From: Chitinophaga solisilvae
GTDB taxonomy: Bacteria > Bacteroidota > Bacteroidia > Chitinophagales > Chitinophagaceae
Direction: 5' to 3'
NCBI RefSeq assembly: GCF_009928525.1
Contig: NZ_JAABOK010000008.1
Coordinates: 248,001-312,000 of the forward strand
DNA length: 64,000 bases
Part shown: positions 36,250 to 46,372 of the stretch, one piece after another
Layout: each line of letters opens with the position of its first letter
How positions within the stretch are numbered: the stretch's first letter is position 1
The notes under the pieces: model-generated
What the model saw: the letters and a program-made list of their open reading frames with translations, nothing else
Told to the model about the DNA's origin: nothing
Databases searched by the model: none
Position numbers and translations under genes: made by a program

Positions 36250-37167
36250 TTAATCTATAAATCCATGCGTGTTTTTAGGTGTTATTTCGGTACGCTTTCC
36301 TGCCAGCTCCAGCAAGGTGGTTTCTATCATTTCACACATACTGCCAAGTGCCAGGTCGTTTGTATCTGTACCAAACGGGTCCTCTATTTCATCGGCGATA
36401 GCTTCAAAGGCCACGAAGGTATAGGCTATAAATACTACTATAAAAGGAGTTAACCAGCTAAGGCTGTCTACCAGTCCGAAGGGCAGCAGAAAGCAATAGA
36501 TATACACCGTGCGGTGCAGCAATACACGGTAGCTGTATGGAATTGGCGTAGAAGCGATTCTTTCACAACCGCCTATCACATCGGCTATTTTATCGAGGTT
36601 CTCGTCAAACCGGGCCTGCTGAATGGAATCGATCCTGTTTTCAAGTTTTGCATGTTGTACCCATTCGCCTAAAAGCCTTGTTATTACAATTGGTTTGTAG
36701 CGATCCTGTTCCACCAGCTGAAACTGTGCTTCCGTCAGCCTTTGGCGGAGGTCTTCTGCCGGATCTGTTCCTCTCAGCTGATGTTTCAGTGCATAGGTAC
36801 AGGCAGTGAGCAGCTGTACAAATTCCATCACTGTGGCCTTATCTGTGTTTACATTCACCAGTGTCAGGGCCTGACGCACCAGAGAGCGGGTGATATTCAG
36901 CTGTGCGCCCCAGAGTTTACGTCCTTCCCAGAAACGCTCGTAGCTTGCACTGTTACGGAATCCCAGAAACAAAGCCAGCACAAATCCAAACAGGGTAAGC
37001 GGTGCAGGATTCAGTGGTACTTTGTAGGAAAGAATATTTCCATGCAGGTATACAATGCCCAATGACAGTAAAAACAGTGCCAGCAGGCGTGGCAATAATT
37101 TAGGAAGCACGGAACCGTGCCACACAAAAAGCATCCTGAACCAGTGTTCTTTCTTTCTGATAATCAT
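36250..37167 (-). CDS. Bestrophin-family channel
   Basis: An inner-membrane protein of the bestrophin / UPF0187 group (anion or cation channel). The hallmark GFRNSASYERFWEGRKLWG is near residue 70, and hydrophobic helices span about 20-60 and 205-250. The C-terminus carries VAFEAIADEIEDPFGTDTND, matching the bestrophin acidic segment. ATG 37167 (MIIRKKEHW) is the likely start, because the frame's first 27 residues to 37248 do not match the family. It lies 109 bases downstream of the PKS on the same strand; a link is not supported. Confidence 0.8.
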   Translation of the reverse strand: MIIRKKEHWFRMLFVWHGSVLPKLLPRLLALFLLSLGIVYLHGNILSYKVPLNPAPLTLFGFVLALFLGFRNSASYERFWEGRKLWGAQLNITRSLVRQALTLVNVNTDKATVMEFVQLLTACTYALKHQLRGTDPAEDLRQRLTEAQFQLVEQDRYKPIVITRLLGEWVQHAKLENRIDSIQQARFDENLDKIADVIGGCERIASTPIPYSYRVLLHRTVYIYCFLLPFGLVDSLSWLTPFIVVFIAYTFVAFEAIADEIEDPFGTDTNDLALGSMCEMIETTLLELAGKRTEITPKNTHGFID

Positions 37168-37276
37168 AGTGCTGATCCGCCTGTTAGTTTCCGGCGATTC
37201 CTGCCAGCAAAGGTAAGGCAATTCAGGTATGCTGAGCCATTGCCGCACCGCGGCAGCATGGATTCACTTTTCTGCA

Positions 37277-40200
37277 TCAGGCGCTGATGATACCGCTTTC
37301 CTGTAATATATAATGTGCCAGGAATTTAATCCTGGGATTTTTATTAATAACAATCAGCGGAATTGACAGGCCCATACTGCTTTCAATTTTATTGCGCAGC
37401 TGTGTTATCATCAGGGAATCTATTCCCATATCACCGAAGGGCGTGTCTGTCATAATGCGCGAAGGCGTCATCCTGGTGATGGAGCCTAATAGTCCCTGTA
37501 ACAACTGTTCCATTTTTTCTTCAGCGACGGCGGCTGATTCATAGTTCAGGAGAGCTGTTTTCCATGCTGATGTATTGCCAGTGTTGACCTTCTTTTCATC
37601 CAGCAGCTCTTTAAACAGGTTATCCCGGAGATAGGACGGATTGCAGGAGATGAATTTATATGGATTAAATTTTATGGACATCACATCTGTCAGGCTATTC
37701 TTCAGTATATACGAGAATATTTCGAGGAAGCTATCTACAGTAAAACTGCCTATACCTTCTTCATGGAGCCTTGCTCCTCTTATATCCTTTGCTGCCGCCA
37801 GCCCGACATCTGCAACCGTTCCCCAGTTGATGCAGGTCACGGGCAGGCCGGCTGCCTGCCGGTATTTTGATAACGCATCAAGGAAAGCATTGGCTGCTAC
37901 ATAATTACCTTGTCCTGGCAACCCCAGGAAGGAAGCCGCAGAAGAGAACAGTACAAAGTACTGTAATTCGTCCTGTTGTGTCAATTGATGCAGCAACCAT
38001 GCACCATTGGTTTTAGCCAACAGTGGTCTGTTAAACTGAGATTCATCCATTGTCATTAAAGTGCCGTCATCTAATACAAGTGCAGCATGAAAAATACCTT
38101 TTATCGGAGGAAATTTTCCTCTTACCTCCTCCAGCATATTCTTTACTGCATTAAAATCACTGATATCTCCTTTTATGATCTCTAGCTCACAACCGGCTGC
38201 CCGCATATCGGCAATAATATTAGCGGCTGCCTGACCGGGATCGTTGCGGCCTGTCAGTACTATGTGTGCAGCTCCGTTCTGGGACATCCACCGGGCAATA
38301 GTGATACCCAGCCCACCCATCCCACCGGTGATGATATAGGTTTCATGCGCATTAAACAGGAGAGGTACAACGGAAAATCCGGATGGTGTCATATTGAAAA
38401 CAATTTTCCCGGTGTGTTGCCCTCCTGCCATGAGGGAAAAGCCGTCCTTCACAGCCGAAGCAGGAAAAACAGTTTTAGGCAGCGGGGGCAGATGTCCTGC
38501 CAGGACACCTTTCATAATTTCCGTATGCAACTGGTATATGCTTTCCGGCTGTTCCATATACAACACATGCAGGTCCAGGAATGAATAGGCAATGCCTTTT
38601 TTGAAAACTGACATACCCAGGCTGGTATTACCGTAGATATCCTTTTTCCCTATATCGCAGTACCTGCCGGCACAACGCAGCAATGTCATACTTTTCACCA
38701 GGAGCTCTCCTGTAACTGCGCCCAATATTACATCTACTCCTTCATTACCTGTATAATTCCAGGTATCCTGTACAAAAGCGGTGGAGCGGGAATCCATCAC
38801 ATACTGTATTCCCATATCCCGCAGCAATTGTCTTTTAGCTGCTGTACCTGCCGTTGCATAGATTTCTGCGCCTATCATATTGGCGATATGGATGGCAGCC
38901 AGGCCTACCCCTCCGGATGCATTGTGTATCAGCACACGTTCACCTTTTTTCAGGCCGGCATTGGTTACCAATGCCCTGTATGCGGTACCATATGCAACAG
39001 GTATAGTGGCCGCATCTTCGTAATCAAGATTATCCGGAATCACTATTACGAATGTTTCCCTGGTTACAATAAAGGAGCCCAGCGCATCGCCGGCAGGCGT
39101 TATTCCCATAACGCGATACCCCGGACGTACCCCTGCAACTCCTGGACCCACGCGGGTTACCTCCCCTGCAAACTCTATTCCCAGGCTCATTTTTCCTCCC
39201 GGATACACTCCCAATGCCGACAATACATTCATAAAATTAAGTCCGCAGGCGGCTATTCTCACCTCCACCTCTCCTTCTCCCGGAACAGATCTCATACACA
39301 CAATTGGAGTAATACCTTCCAGCAGGCCGGGGGTATCTGTTACAAAACGGTAAGGACAGTCAGCTGCAACCGGTACCTGTATGATGTCTGTTGCCGTATG
39401 TTTCTTTTCGTCCGGTGAATAATGCGTCAACCTGCTCACATAAATATTTTCACCGCGTACAGCAAATGCCTTATCGTTTGTTGCCGATTCCAGCAAGCGG
39501 CAAACTGATTCCCACTCTATCCCGGTAGCCTGTAGTGACAGGTCAAAGCGTGTGCAATCATATTCCTGGAATTCATGAAAGGCGGTATGCATCAGATTCC
39601 ACAGGGGGGCATTAAAAAGTTCAACCCGTTCACCCTGCAGTATAGCCTGGGTGCCGGATGTAATGATTACCAATTTAAGCGGAGTGCCGGAAATCCGTTG
39701 CTGCAGGGTACGCAACAAGTTTATCAGCGGCATACAATCTGCCGTAATATATTCCGCCGGATTACTGACGGGTACGGATGGTGTACGGTTCAGACAGATG
39801 ATTCCCCGTACAGGAGATCCGTTATCATGCGTTAATGCATCCTGTAAATCCGCCTCGCTATTCACCAGTGTTGCTTCCCTGCCGGTTTTAATCAGTTGCG
39901 TGATTAAACCTTCCGGATGTTGGTCTTTGTCTTTGGACCATACCAGCCACCGGCCTGCAGGAAGGTGTGCGGGTTTATCTGCATCAGCCGGAAGGTGATA
40001 AGGTTGCCACTTCAGGTTGTACAGGAAATCCGCCGGTTTCTTTTCCTGCATGACTTCCATATTCTTAAAGCATAAATCTTCAATAGTTACTATCTTATCT
40101 CCGGTATCATTATAAATGGAAATCTGTATATGGTACTCTCCCCTGATGGCTTTTGACAACCGTATAATTGTTGCCTTTACCCATAGCACAGGAGTTATTG

Positions 40201-43200
40201 TGCTGTCATCAAAAAAAGTGCATTTATGAAAGGCTGCCGCCAGAATGCTTCCCCCTGTTCTATCTTCGCTGATACCCAGCAGGCATCCTGTATGCAGACA
40301 AGCGTCAAGTATGGCGGGATGAAAGATATGCCGGTTACCCGCTTTTATTAATGTTCGGGATACTTCAATTTTTCCTGCCGCCTGGTCATCTTTGATATAA
40401 AAATCTCTCAGCAGGCTAAAATTTTTCCCGTACTGTAATCCGTATTTTTCAAACTTCGCATAACATTCTTCCCTGGCATGATGCTCATAACTGTCGAGCT
40501 CCTGTATGAGATCCTTCAGCGGATAATTTGTAACAGGAAATGAAGCGGTAGTTAAACGGAGATACCCTGTAGCTAACAGTATCCAGTCTGTATTATGCTG
40601 TTTGTCTTTACTGTAAAAACTAAATTCAATATTCCCCTCTGCAGATGAAGTGAGGATCAGCTGTACGCGTGTTGCCGATTCATCCAGTATCAGCGTTTGT
40701 TTGTATTCGATCTTCTCCATCACATACTGCCTGTCAGGGTAACTGATTGTTGCAGCGCTCATAACATACTCCAGGTATCCTGTACCAGGAAATACGGCCA
40801 CATTATTTATAGCATGATCATTCAGGAACGGGAACAAACTGGTACTGAGATCGGATTCCCAGTAAATCTTTTTATCATCTGAAGATGCCAGATGAAGACG
40901 GGTACTGCCAAAAGAATGCAGACTATCTGTAGCCTGATACGGAATAGTTCCGGGCTTTCTTTCATCCACCCAGCATCTCTCCCATTGCCAGGGGTATCGT
41001 GGAAGTGGTATCGCTGCTATTTCAGCCGTTCTCAGCGGATAAACACTGTGCCAGTCTACCTTTCCACCTGCTTTATACAGCAGGCAAAGCTGTTCAAGCA
41101 TTTCTTCCATCTCCGGCTGTTCACGCTTCAGAGAGCCAATGACTGTACAATTTGTTTTCCGGAGATATTCCATGTTCTGTTGTATTACAGGAAGCAGTGT
41201 AGGATGAGGGCCCAATTCAATGAATATATATTCTTCCTGTTGCAGCATTTGCTGTATTCCCTGGGAAAACAATACCGGTTTTCTCAGGTTATTCACCCAA
41301 TAGGAGGCATTACACGCTTCTCCGTGTATGAAACTGTTGACTACTGTTGAATAAAAAGGGATATCAGCTTTACCGGGTAAAATGCCGGTTAACTGTTCCT
41401 CCAGTTCTTCTTTTAACGAATCTACCAGCGGGCTGTGAGAGGCAATATCTGCATTGATACGCCGGCAGAAAATATCTTTTGCCTCCAGTTGATGAAGTAT
41501 GCTATCAACAACTGCCGGATCTCCGGAAATCACGGTGGAGACAGGGCCGTTACTGGCAGCAATGGAAACTTTATCTTCATAGGGACGCAGGATTTCCATC
41601 GTATCTTCCATACCCGATTCAATTAATGCCATGGCTCCCTGACCGGATAACTTCCTGGCCAACCTGCTGCGGCGGCAGATAACCGACACCGCATCAGGTA
41701 AAGAGAGAATTCCCGCCATACAGGCGGCGGCTATTTCTCCCATACTATGTCCTATGACAACATCTGGGCTGATGCCCCAGGATTCCCAGAGGCGGGCCAG
41801 GGATATCTCAATGGCAAACAATACCGGCTGCAGGATGTTGATCTCTCCCAAGCGGTTGTCTGCGCCTGTTTTATTGATTTCCGCTATTACAGACCATCCC
41901 GTTTCAGCGCTGATGGCAGCGTCGCAGGCGATCATGGACTGTCTGAAAACGGGCGATGTTTCCAGCAGGCTTTTTCCCATGCCCTGCCACTGTCCGCCCT
42001 GACCGGGGAAGACAAAAGCTATTTTCCTATGCTGCCATTTAATAACCGGTTTAGACGGCAGGCTCTCCGCAAGTGCTTCCTGTAATCTTTGCTGTATGGT
42101 AACTGCATCCTTTCCGGAAACACATAGGCGGCAGGGTAGATCCGAGCGGCGCAGCGCAGCAGCAGCAGCGATATTGTATGCAGCAAACTTTCGCTGAGCA
42201 AGCAGTGTACTATATTCACCTGCGAGTATGGTCAGGGCCTGATCGTTTGCAGCCGAAACAGGCAATATTATATACGGCTGTTCAGATGTTTTTTCAGCCG
42301 GCTCCTGCATATTAACAGCAGGTGTTTCTCTCAGTACCACATGTGCGTTGGTACCATTCAGCCCAAAAGCATTCACGCAGGCATACCTGATACGCTTACC
42401 GGGCAGCCAGTCAGTATTACTGACCGGTATGGTTACAGGCATGTTTTCCCAGGGAATAGCTTTGCTGGGGGTTTTGAAATGCAGGTTAGCGGGAATGCAG
42501 TTATGCTGTAGCGCCAGCACTGCTTTAATGAATCCGGCCATGCCGGCAGAAGACTCCGTATGACCGATATTTGTTTTGGAAGATCCTACCAGTAAATTTT
42601 TCGTTCTCGTACTACTTCTGAAGACGCTGGCAATCCCGCTCATTTCAATCGGGTCGCCAACCGGAGTGCCGGTGCCATGGGCTTCAAAGTAGTCTATATC
42701 ATCAGGAGATACACCTGCTTTTTTCAGTGCCTCCCGGATCACTTTTTCCTGGGTTACCGGATCAGTGGTAACATAACTGGACCGGCCCCCTGCAGTATTG
42801 GTCGCAGTGCCGGCAATAACCGCCAGTATTTTATCTCCGTCTTTCAGGGCGTCACCGTACCGTTTTAATACAACAACTCCGGCCCCTTCCGATCTTGCAA
42901 AACCTTTTGCATCGTTGTCAAATGATCTGCAGCAGCCATCAGCGGCAAGCACTCCCAGTTCGGAAAGGCTGATATACCGGCCAGGAGACAGGATCAGATT
43001 AACACTGCCGGCCACGGCCAGGTTACACGTTCCGGACAACAGATCATTACAGGCAAGACTGATAATTGTCAGGGAAGTAGAACAGGCAGTATCTGTTGCA
43101 ATACTTGGTCCATGTAGTCCGTAAACATATGAAATACGTCCGCAGCTGGATGACCGCATGTTGCCTGTCAGCAGCTGGCTATTGTCGCAGTTGGCAATAT

Positions 43201-43639
43201 CTTCATACTCGTCCCACAAAATGCCTGTGTATACCCCGGTAGCGCTATCTTTCAGTTCATTGATCTTTATATTGCCGTTTTCAAATGCCTCGTAGCTCAA
43301 TTCCAGCAGCTGACGGAATTGCGGATCCATTGCTTTTGCCTCCAGGGGGGTAATATTGAAGAACCCTGTATCAAACAAATCAATATTCTCAAGATATCCT
43401 CCGTGCCTGGTGTATATTTTTCCCGGAATTTTTCCGGTTTCATCATAATACCGGTCAAAGTTCCATCTGTCATTCGGTATATCATGGATTACATTTATAT
43501 TATTCTTCAATATTTCCCAGTATTTTTCCGGAGAAGTGGCTCCGCCTGGGAAACGGCAGCTCATACCAATGACAGCTACTGCATTTTTCAGATTATCTTC
43601 ATGTGCGGAATTATATAGCATACACACAAAATTTAGCAT
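37277..43639 (-). CDS. Single-module reducing type I polyketide synthase (KS-AT-DH-ER-KR-ACP)
   Basis: A 2120-residue multidomain synthase. KS (about 15-455): active Cys in DTACSTS (residue 186), EAHGTGTPVGDP, NIGHTESSAG. AT (about 540-840): GHSMGE, and IASHS at the substrate-motif site, more like methylmalonyl (xASH) than malonyl (HAFH) forms. DH (about 910-1180): HAINNVAVFP, with Asn for the usual Gly, and HPAILDACLH. A non-catalytic KR half follows. ER (about 1440-1750): HNASGGVGLAAI. KR (about 1765-1970): GGMGGLG, SSAAS, GNYVAANAF, and LDD, which predicts a B-type alcohol. ACP: GIDSLM (about 2076). No thioesterase, methyltransferase or docking helices, so it probably works iteratively on a fully reduced chain. 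Starts at 43639 or 43621. Confidence 0.9.
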   Translation of the reverse strand: MLNFVCMLYNSAHEDNLKNAVAVIGMSCRFPGGATSPEKYWEILKNNINVIHDIPNDRWNFDRYYDETGKIPGKIYTRHGGYLENIDLFDTGFFNITPLEAKAMDPQFRQLLELSYEAFENGNIKINELKDSATGVYTGILWDEYEDIANCDNSQLLTGNMRSSSCGRISYVYGLHGPSIATDTACSTSLTIISLACNDLLSGTCNLAVAGSVNLILSPGRYISLSELGVLAADGCCRSFDNDAKGFARSEGAGVVVLKRYGDALKDGDKILAVIAGTATNTAGGRSSYVTTDPVTQEKVIREALKKAGVSPDDIDYFEAHGTGTPVGDPIEMSGIASVFRSSTRTKNLLVGSSKTNIGHTESSAGMAGFIKAVLALQHNCIPANLHFKTPSKAIPWENMPVTIPVSNTDWLPGKRIRYACVNAFGLNGTNAHVVLRETPAVNMQEPAEKTSEQPYIILPVSAANDQALTILAGEYSTLLAQRKFAAYNIAAAAALRRSDLPCRLCVSGKDAVTIQQRLQEALAESLPSKPVIKWQHRKIAFVFPGQGGQWQGMGKSLLETSPVFRQSMIACDAAISAETGWSVIAEINKTGADNRLGEINILQPVLFAIEISLARLWESWGISPDVVIGHSMGEIAAACMAGILSLPDAVSVICRRSRLARKLSGQGAMALIESGMEDTMEILRPYEDKVSIAASNGPVSTVISGDPAVVDSILHQLEAKDIFCRRINADIASHSPLVDSLKEELEEQLTGILPGKADIPFYSTVVNSFIHGEACNASYWVNNLRKPVLFSQGIQQMLQQEEYIFIELGPHPTLLPVIQQNMEYLRKTNCTVIGSLKREQPEMEEMLEQLCLLYKAGGKVDWHSVYPLRTAEIAAIPLPRYPWQWERCWVDERKPGTIPYQATDSLHSFGSTRLHLASSDDKKIYWESDLSTSLFPFLNDHAINNVAVFPGTGYLEYVMSAATISYPDRQYVMEKIEYKQTLILDESATRVQLILTSSAEGNIEFSFYSKDKQHNTDWILLATGYLRLTTASFPVTNYPLKDLIQELDSYEHHAREECYAKFEKYGLQYGKNFSLLRDFYIKDDQAAGKIEVSRTLIKAGNRHIFHPAILDACLHTGCLLGISEDRTGGSILAAAFHKCTFFDDSTITPVLWVKATIIRLSKAIRGEYHIQISIYNDTGDKIVTIEDLCFKNMEVMQEKKPADFLYNLKWQPYHLPADADKPAHLPAGRWLVWSKDKDQHPEGLITQLIKTGREATLVNSEADLQDALTHDNGSPVRGIICLNRTPSVPVSNPAEYITADCMPLINLLRTLQQRISGTPLKLVIITSGTQAILQGERVELFNAPLWNLMHTAFHEFQEYDCTRFDLSLQATGIEWESVCRLLESATNDKAFAVRGENIYVSRLTHYSPDEKKHTATDIIQVPVAADCPYRFVTDTPGLLEGITPIVCMRSVPGEGEVEVRIAACGLNFMNVLSALGVYPGGKMSLGIEFAGEVTRVGPGVAGVRPGYRVMGITPAGDALGSFIVTRETFVIVIPDNLDYEDAATIPVAYGTAYRALVTNAGLKKGERVLIHNASGGVGLAAIHIANMIGAEIYATAGTAAKRQLLRDMGIQYVMDSRSTAFVQDTWNYTGNEGVDVILGAVTGELLVKSMTLLRCAGRYCDIGKKDIYGNTSLGMSVFKKGIAYSFLDLHVLYMEQPESIYQLHTEIMKGVLAGHLPPLPKTVFPASAVKDGFSLMAGGQHTGKIVFNMTPSGFSVVPLLFNAHETYIITGGMGGLGITIARWMSQNGAAHIVLTGRNDPGQAAANIIADMRAAGCELEIIKGDISDFNAVKNMLEEVRGKFPPIKGIFHAALVLDDGTLMTMDESQFNRPLLAKTNGAWLLHQLTQQDELQYFVLFSSAASFLGLPGQGNYVAANAFLDALSKYRQAAGLPVTCINWGTVADVGLAAAKDIRGARLHEEGIGSFTVDSFLEIFSYILKNSLTDVMSIKFNPYKFISCNPSYLRDNLFKELLDEKKVNTGNTSAWKTALLNYESAAVAEEKMEQLLQGLLGSITRMTPSRIMTDTPFGDMGIDSLMITQLRNKIESSMGLSIPLIVINKNPRIKFLAHYILQESGIISA

Positions 43640-44061
43640 ACAATAAAAGAACTCTCAACGAAAGCTTTGTACCGGAGTATTACGTATTACCTGCTGATAT
43701 AATTAAATACCTATGCCCTGGACGGACACAGCTTCAATAGACAGATCTTAGACCTGCTCTCTATCCTGACGGTTAACACATTACAAAAGTAGAAACATAG
43801 ATGGAGGGGGTGCTAAATAAACTATATCCCGGCCAGCAGGTTTTAGAGCCCTTTCCGGTGATATTTCCGGATCATGTCCGGGTAGTATAACAAACAGGGT
43901 TTCTGGCATCCTGGGGAATGCCGGAAAAACCGTTACAATAAGTTACCGTTTAATCCGGATCGCAGCAGCGTACCCCAATGCAAGTGAATATCCCAACAGG
44001 CTATGATGCAACAGAGCGGCCATGCCGCATAAAACACCGGGACCGGTTTACAGGTGAGTTG
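43640..44061. other. Intergenic region upstream of the PKS
   Basis: About 420 bases without a convincing gene; the one plus-strand frame that enters it runs into the antisense of the dehydratase. It should hold the PKS promoter. Read on the minus strand, TACTTTTG (43784-43791) fits the -7 consensus, about 145 bases ahead of the start, but no good -33 box lies at the right distance. Confidence 0.5.
43784..43791 (-). promoter_or_regulatory. Weak -7 box candidate for the PKS
   Basis: TACTTTTG on the minus strand matches TAnnTTTG. The -33 TTTG partner is missing (the expected place reads GTTTATTT), so this is a suggestion only. Confidence 0.3.
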
Positions 44062-45111
44062 CTATCTGAAAATAAATCCTTCTTTAAACGGATCTTCCGG
44101 ATCAAAATAGAAAGTATGCCGCCCGGTGATAGAAGCAGTTCCACTTACCTGCGGTATGACAGCGTTGTAATCACCAAAGGTGGTCTGCTCCCTTGCCGTT
44201 ACCCCCATCGTGCTGCCGGTAATGCTTTCTATTATTATAGTTTCATTGAGCTTTAATTCCCCTTTGGCATGGTGCAGCGCAGCACGCGCGCTAACGCCGG
44301 AACCGGTAGCGGAACGGTCTACCTCTCCTTCTGCAAAGATGCATACATTGCGGCTGTGATGTTCTTTTTTATGGGCCTTGCCTGTGAAGATGGTGCCATA
44401 TAAAAAGCTCAGGTCTTCTTCAAAAGGATGTCTGATGGTAAAATTGTTCATCACTGCCTGTTTAATCCTGCGCCCGTAATCAATCAGCTGGTTATAGTGG
44501 CTGGCATCCAGATGCAGCTGAACGCTGTCAGCATCTACAAATGCATAAAAAGCGCCGCCATAAGCCACATCAAATGTTACATTGCCGATACCGGGCACCA
44601 TTACTTCCTGGGCAGCTAAATACAGAAAGGAAGGGACATTACGGAAGGATACATCTTTTACGTTACCATTGTCTATGATAGCACGGGCATAGATTTTCCC
44701 GGCAGGTACGTTAAAGATCAGCTCAGGATGATTCCCCTCTTTCTTAATGATGCCGGTTTCCAGCACCAGTTTGGTCAACGCAATCATCGCATGGCCGCAC
44801 ATGGTGCTGTAGCCTTCGTTATGCAGGAAGAACACATCCAGGTCCGCGTCTGCGGAAGCAGATATCACCGCGCCGTACATGTCTGCATGGCCACGCGGCT
44901 CCCACATGATACCCGTACGGATGTAATCCAGGTGTTCCTTGAAATATCTTCTTTTTTCCAGCACAGTTTCTCCTTTTACAGCAGGTAATCCGGAGATAAA
45001 GACACGCAGCGGTTCGCCGCCGGTATGCATGTCTATCGTTTCTATCTTTAACCACCGGGCCGGCGCTTCCCAGTGAAAATTATGAAGCTGTGTTTGCATC
45101 TGATGAATCAT
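44062..45111 (-). CDS. trans-3-hydroxy-L-proline dehydratase (proline-racemase family)
   Basis: Dehydrates trans-3-hydroxy-L-proline to pyrroline-2-carboxylate. The protein has the proline racemase fold: TIDMHTGGEPLRV at the start and MCGHAMIAL with the first catalytic Cys. The second motif reads DRSATGSGVSARAA, with Thr where racemases and epimerases have Cys (DRSPCGTG). A Cys/Thr pair is the known mark of the dehydratase, including human L3HYPDH. The partner gene 38 bases upstream encodes an ornithine-cyclodeaminase-type reductase, which would finish conversion to L-proline. Start at 45111 or 45099. Confidence 0.83.
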   Translation of the reverse strand: MIHQMQTQLHNFHWEAPARWLKIETIDMHTGGEPLRVFISGLPAVKGETVLEKRRYFKEHLDYIRTGIMWEPRGHADMYGAVISASADADLDVFFLHNEGYSTMCGHAMIALTKLVLETGIIKKEGNHPELIFNVPAGKIYARAIIDNGNVKDVSFRNVPSFLYLAAQEVMVPGIGNVTFDVAYGGAFYAFVDADSVQLHLDASHYNQLIDYGRRIKQAVMNNFTIRHPFEEDLSFLYGTIFTGKAHKKEHHSRNVCIFAEGEVDRSATGSGVSARAALHHAKGELKLNETIIIESITGSTMGVTAREQTTFGDYNAVIPQVSGTASITGRHTFYFDPEDPFKEGFIFR

Positions 45112-45149
45112 GAATGATGAAGAATTGTTATTGCTGCACTACAGGAGGT

Positions 45150-46112
45150 TTAAAAAGAAACTGCTGTACCGATGTTTGCGGCGCTGGCCTTTTCATACAG
45201 CGCCCTGGCCATAAACAGATCAAAAAGCGCCATGCCGGCGGATTTGTAGGCAGTAGTAACATTAACGTCTATCTTCACTTCACCGGTTAAAAGTTTTCCG
45301 ATAGTGAATACATCTTCCTCCTGTAAAATTCCTTTCATGAGCGGATTGATAATATCGCCGGTTTCTTTTTTAGCGAATACGGAATCTATGGCCAGTTTCC
45401 CGGATAACCGGAAAACCTGATCCGGCAGCTCCTGCATGTCCGGTTTGTAGGAACCGATACTGATGAAATGTTTATTTTCCAGCAAACGCGGATCATCCGG
45501 TAAAACCGGCGTGGCAGAGCGGCTGGCGGCAATAATCACGTTTGTGTGTTGCAGGATGGTATCCGCATCTTTACAGGGTATGACGGTGACTGCCGGGAAT
45601 TGCTCCCGGAGTGCTGTCACAAATGCATCCATACCTGTCTGGGATCGTTGCAGACAATATATTTTCGTCACTGGCCGCACCGCGCAGGCAAAAACAGCCT
45701 GTTGGATTCCCTGTACGCCCGCGCCGATTAATCCGATAGTATCAACATCGGGAGGAGTCATATATCTGATGCCTATGGCGCCCAATGCGCCGGTACGCAA
45801 TGCCGTCAGCTTTGCGGCATTCATCATCGCCAGCGGGAAACCGGTATGCGCATCGTTGAGCAACATGGCGCCGTTGGTGACAGCCAGCTGCTGCTCACGG
45901 TTTCCCGGCACTACCGATACCAGCTTCGTACCAAAATAGTCATGGGAAAAAGAAGGCATGGAAAGAAAAGTATTTTCTCCCCAATCGATATGCATGCGTT
46001 TGGGTACCAGGCAACTATTCTGCTCGTTGGCAATCAATGCCGCCTCTACGGTTGCGATCACTTCTTCCAGAGAAAGCAGGTTTGCAACATCATTGTTATT
46101 TAATATCAGCAT
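45150..46112 (-). CDS. Ornithine cyclodeaminase / mu-crystallin family, probable pyrroline-2-carboxylate reductase
   Basis: Predicted NAD(P)H-dependent reductase making L-proline from 1-pyrroline-2-carboxylate. The Rossmann motif is GLIGAGVQGIQQ (about 125-137), and MMNAAKLTALRTGALGAIG matches the substrate-binding region of the family. Proteins of this family cyclise ornithine, reduce ketimines or reduce pyrroline-2-carboxylate. The last is preferred because of the dehydratase gene next to it. It heads the two-gene operon and has an operator-like palindrome 20 bases upstream. Confidence 0.75.
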   Translation of the reverse strand: MLILNNNDVANLLSLEEVIATVEAALIANEQNSCLVPKRMHIDWGENTFLSMPSFSHDYFGTKLVSVVPGNREQQLAVTNGAMLLNDAHTGFPLAMMNAAKLTALRTGALGAIGIRYMTPPDVDTIGLIGAGVQGIQQAVFACAVRPVTKIYCLQRSQTGMDAFVTALREQFPAVTVIPCKDADTILQHTNVIIAASRSATPVLPDDPRLLENKHFISIGSYKPDMQELPDQVFRLSGKLAIDSVFAKKETGDIINPLMKGILQEEDVFTIGKLLTGEVKIDVNVTTAYKSAGMALFDLFMARALYEKASAANIGTAVSF

Positions 46113-46132
46113 TACAGATATACATGAAAATA

Positions 46133-46152
46133 ACCTGTCTTACCAGACAGGT
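46133..46152. promoter_or_regulatory. Operator-like palindrome upstream of the hydroxyproline operon
   Basis: Perfect 8-bp arms ACCTGTCT and AGACAGGT around the 4-base centre TACC, 20 bases ahead of the reductase start codon. Size, symmetry and place suit a repressor site of the GntR type. No regulator gene is next to it in the window. Confidence 0.45.
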
Positions 46153-46372
46153 AAACCTAGATACAATTAACCCTGAAATTTCAGTGATAAATATTTTAAC
46201 AGTGTGAATGTATTACTTATTGCCGTGGCGGGCCGCACCGATGTTGACCGTTTCTTTGCCGAAATTAACCGGCATCCGGCGGTGGCATTCAGGGGTAACT
46301 TACAATTTTGTCTTACATTTATCAGCCGGGCGTAACTGAAGATATAATACCAACAGCATCAGATGGCACCAT

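Noticed and set aside
43978..44256. Plus-strand 92-codon gene upstream of the PKS
   Set aside because: Most of it is antisense to the end of the dehydratase gene; no domain or start context.
44062..45111. Proline racemase or 4-hydroxyproline epimerase
   Set aside because: The second catalytic Cys is replaced by Thr and a reductase partner is adjacent, which fits the dehydratase.
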